From: Acridotheres tristis
Taxonomy: Eukaryota > Chordata > Aves > Passeriformes > Sturnidae
Assembly (NCBI GenBank): GCA_037013685.1
Contig: CM072919.1
Span: 2,357,616 to 2,421,615, forward strand
Length of the DNA stretch: 64,000 bases
Reading direction: 5' to 3'
Positions 61,215 through 64,000 of this stretch are shown one piece after another. The number at the start of each line of letters is the position of its first letter. Position 1 is the stretch's first letter. Under the pieces are notes generated by a model that was not told where the DNA came from, did no database searches, and saw only the letters and a program-made list of their open reading frames with translations. A program made the position numbers and the translations under genes.

Positions 61215-61545
61215 GGTGGCACCGGAACTCGCCTCAGCGCCGGGCGCCATCTTGGGGCGGGGCGCGGGGAGGGACGGGAAGCGCCGGGCGGGCCGTGAGC
61301 GCCCCGGTTTATTTAAAAAAACAAAAAACTGCCCGCGAATGCAATGCCCGCGCACGGGCACAGAGGCAGCTGCGGCTCGGAGCCGCTGGGGCAGCGCTGT
61401 GGCGGCTGCTGTGAGCGAGCTGAGCTCTTCTCGCAGTCCAACATGGCGCAGCGCCGTGAGGGGCCGGGGCACGGCCGCGGCTTCCAGGTGCCGATGGAGG
61501 ATCGCAGCTCGCCCTCAGGTGTGTCCCCGCACTGAGGGGAGGCGG
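61040..61545. promoter_or_regulatory. USE1: CpG island at USE1 promoter
   Basis: CpG-dense segment across USE1 exon 1 and about 330 bases upstream. It is the likely USE1 promoter and may be bidirectional, since a strong ATG context lies on the plus strand at 61443. Confidence 0.8.
61113..61214 (-). CDS. USE1: USE1 exon 1
   Basis: 34 codons from the ATG at 61214-61212, ending [11 protein letters not shown], donor GTGAG. Phase 0. Confidence 0.96.
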
Positions 61546-62195
61546 CTCCGCACAGCACACCCAGCATGGGGGTTCTGTGTTTGCTCCAGGAGTACCAAAA
61601 TCCTCCCCTGTGACACTGCAGCCGCGTTAGTGCTTCCCGTTTCCCCGTCCTTTATCAGTACTCTATAAAAACAGTACCCGATTAAAGGCTTCCTTCGGAA
61701 TAAATTGCTTGTTAGACAAACATCGATAAACTACTACATGTATTTTTTAAAAGTGCAATGTTTTAATAAACGTTTTATACATGTTGGTCTCAGTTAAGGC
61801 TATTACCGCATTAACAGTTCTGTAAACCACAGAGAAAATTGTCATAAAATCATACAAAACATTAAGGCAACACACATTGACCTAAACTCACTGTTGGTCC
61901 CATGAGAGTCCATTGTAAGGCAAATGGAAAAGGCACAGCAGCGGAATGGGGGGGGCTTGTTTCCTGTACACTCAACCCATGTATTCAACATTAAGCTTTA
62001 CTTTCTTTGCAAGGTTTTAATTTAAAGTGGAGAATATTTGCTTAAAACAACCTTGTTTAACCCTTACAGTACTGTACATTTCTGGGCTGCCTTCCCCGCA
62101 GCCACTTAAAAGACCATGAACAAGTTCACAGCCTTCAAAGGGTTAAAGCCAAAGCTGTGGTCAACTTCAAGAAGAGTCCGGAGAGCTGAAGAATT
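61300..62195 (-). other. MYO9B: MYO9B 3' untranslated region (probable)
   Basis: Sequence between the MYO9B stop and the USE1 promoter. Candidate poly(A) signals on the minus strand are ATTAAA at 61767-61762 and AATAAA at 61313-61308; the true end is uncertain. Confidence 0.45.
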
Positions 62196-62632
62196 TCACT
62201 TCTCCACACAGGGAATGTGAGAGTAAGGGTCCGAGAACCTGCGTTTGAGTTTTGCCGTGGGCTCGTATTCATCCCCGAGTTCCTGAGCGTGGGCCAGTGC
62301 AGACCCTTGTGCAATGTACACCGACTGGATGCTGTCAGTCCGCCTCGCTGGCTGCTCCCTCCGCTGCACCGCCTGACACTCTTCCTTAGCCAAAACCTTG
62401 TCCTGGGATTCTGTACATTTGAACAGCCCGGGAGGAAGTTTTATGTTTGCTGTTGGCATCACCGGAGTTCGACGGGGCACTTTAATCTTGGACAGTGTTA
62501 AGGAGTATCTGCGCCTTGAAGCCAGGGAGGCAGAGGAAGAATTTGAAGAGGTTTGCGGGAGAGAAGGCACTTTGCAAATGTCTTTGGCAGGCACGCTGGA
62601 GCTCTGAGCACAGCAGTGTAATCCAATAATTG
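62196..62632 (-). CDS. MYO9B: MYO9B last coding exon
   Basis: 437 bp to stop TGA at 62198-62196. The acceptor TTTCTTTAAAG at 62633 was chosen because it alone gives the right phase (GCA across the junction) and a good pyrimidine tract. The exon reads [18 protein letters not shown], a Ser-rich run, [39 protein letters not shown] and [17 protein letters not shown]. Confidence 0.85.
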
Positions 62633-63305
62633 CTTTAAAGAAATAAGATACTTAGAGACTGATAGCAGGCCTAAAATGTAACTCGATATGAGCCACCGTG
62701 ACCAGTTAATGTTTGGTCACCTGGCTGTATACAGTGAAAGATGTAGAATAAAAAAAAAGCACTTACTACCTTAATACTGACCTTCGGTATCCATCCGGCC
62801 TGGTTTGTCCTCCAGCAGGCTCTCTGTGCTGGCAGAGGTCTCCGAGTCCACGTTTTCCTCGTCAGAGCCTCGCTGGTCGAGCTCAGGTAAGCGGTAAGTG
62901 ATGTCCTCCCTGCATCAAACACAGGCTGCAGCACCTCTGACACGAGCAGCTTTATGCAGCTCATGGTCAGAGGTAAAGCATGTAGTCATTAACTATGAAT
63001 GATCATGGTATTTTCTTTCAGCTAGTGTTTTGTATTTTCCTTTTCCCCCTTGTAAAGGCCTACAGAACAGAGTTAGATCCTTTTGGACAAAATGTATCTT
63101 GCTTTACTACCTGTGCTGCTTCCAAGTGCAAAGGGCATGGCCTGACCAGGTAAAGGGACACTTACTTTTCTTCTTTTATCGACTGTATGCGATCGATGAG
63201 AATCTCCTTCTCCCGGTTGTTGGCTTCAGAAACCTCCTCCTCTTCGTGCACTGAGTCCAGCTCTGAGGTGCCACTGTCATTTCCTTTGACCTGAGAGCTT
63301 TTACT
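62196..63305 (-). CDS. MYO9B: Unconventional myosin IXb, last three coding exons (partial)
   Basis: Single-headed actin motor with a RhoGAP domain; only the region C-terminal to the GAP domain is in the window. Exons: 63305-63166, 62909-62782, 62632-62196, total 705 bases, 234 residues plus stop. Matching segments of mammalian MYO9B are [58 protein letters not shown] and KRRFSDP. Phases are consistent. The position next to USE1 in the same orientation as in mammals supports MYO9B over MYO9A. Everything upstream (motor, IQ, C1, GAP) lies beyond position 64000. Confidence 0.9.
62782..62909 (-). CDS. MYO9B: MYO9B exon (second from last)
   Basis: 128 bp encoding [33 protein letters not shown] and DKPGRMDTE plus one base. 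Donor GTCAGT. Confidence 0.92.
63166..63305 (-). CDS. MYO9B: MYO9B exon (third from last)
   Basis: 140 bp, phase 0 start. Encodes [19 protein letters not shown], an acidic [15 protein letters not shown] and [12 protein letters not shown], ending in a split Lys codon. Donor GTAAGT. Confidence 0.9.
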
Positions 63306-64000
63306 CTGCAAGACAGATTCACATGTAACACTTGTCAGTCACAAGCAGGTACATTCATCTGCAAGTTTCAGAGTGGAAGACAAATGAGTAGGTCAAAGAA
63401 GAGGCTGATGGAATTGAATGAAGAGTTGTTAGTTATCCATATAAATGTTTCAAAAAGTAAGAGAAAATTTCCTATTCACCTGATTTCCAGGATTTTGTTA
63501 TGTTTTTTTATCTGTCAGGCTCAGCTTAGTTTTAGTAGTCACTTAATGAGTAGTATTATTATATTCAATGTAAGTTACATACAGTGTCTATAAAACACCA
63601 GGTGATGACAGAATGATGAGGCCAGCAGCCCTGCATGCAGTCTGGGGAGGAAGTTGCACCAGTACATGCAGTCCTGATTGTTCAAAAGAGTGTTTAAAAC
63701 TGAGTTACAACCCGTGTAAGTATTTTAGTCATGCAAGAATACCATAAAAAAACCCCATGCACTGGAGCCAGGCAGTTGTACATACCAGCTTCCCCTCATA
63801 AGGGGAAGAGAACCCAAGTTTTATAGGCCAGAGCTAGAGAGAGATGGAGACCAAATTCACTATATGCAGCCTTTGATCAGACACAGTTTGGTTTGTATTA
63901 ATCAGTACAAAAAATCAAAAGAGTAAGTGTATTTTCCCTCCTAGAATGCAGCATATTTTTGCACACCAGCCATCTCTGGAGTGAAGGAACTCTTTTGCCA
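63306..64000 (-). other. MYO9B: MYO9B intron (partial)
   Basis: Intronic sequence running off the window edge. No exon or repeat recognised. Confidence 0.7.

Noticed and set aside
62596..62610. Acceptor CTCAG at about 62604 for the last MYO9B exon
   Set aside because: Wrong phase relative to the previous exon; the TTTAAAG acceptor at 62633 fits.
62196..63305. MYO9A instead of MYO9B
   Set aside because: Tail motifs and the USE1 neighbour match MYO9B as known in mammals.

Overview
The window is vertebrate genomic DNA, almost certainly from a bird and probably a passerine. The reasons are many truncated CR1-type LINE fragments with the avian 3' end, compact introns, GC-rich minisatellites, and a neighbourhood (INSR, USE1, MYO9B) that I associate with avian chromosome 28. 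Three protein-coding genes are supported, all on the minus strand, so transcription runs from high to low coordinates. The bird and passerine assignments are inferred from repeat style and gene content, not from any database search.

INSR (insulin receptor) fills about 1-49,500. I could place all 21 coding exons with AG/GT splice sites and matching phases, from a signal-peptide exon in a CpG island (49284-49368) to the C-terminal tail exon (344-698). The summed coding length is 4068 bases, 1355 residues plus stop. The alternatively spliced exon 11 of mammals was not found, and exon 10 joins exon 12 in frame, so the gene should make only the short (IR-A-like) receptor. The exon numbers used here follow the 22-exon mammalian gene and skip 11. 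The introns hold CR1 fragments, three minisatellites (39, 26 and 30 bp periods), an internal CpG-rich block at about 23.8-24.3 kb and a purine-rich block next to exon 1.

About 49.7-57 kb is intergenic: a short-tandem-repeat stretch upstream of the INSR promoter, CR1 fragments, and one CR1 copy carrying 26 copies of CCCAT.

USE1, an ER-Golgi SNARE, occupies 57864-61214 in eight exons, including 19-bp and 31-bp microexons, and encodes 259 residues. Its promoter is a second CpG island. MYO9B (unconventional myosin IXb, a motor-RhoGAP protein) enters from the right edge: its last three coding exons lie at 62196-63305 and the rest of the gene is outside the window.

The genes do not form a pathway. 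INSR is a plasma-membrane receptor tyrosine kinase, USE1 acts in Golgi-to-ER retrograde fusion, and MYO9B regulates Rho signalling and motility. I found no RNA genes, CRISPR arrays, intact transposons or evidence of a wholly new system. The most noteworthy points are the INSR isoform structure, changes in the insulin-binding alpha-CT segment, the minisatellite that is in frame with exon 14, the sense-biased CR1 insertions, and a candidate divergent transcript at the USE1 CpG island.
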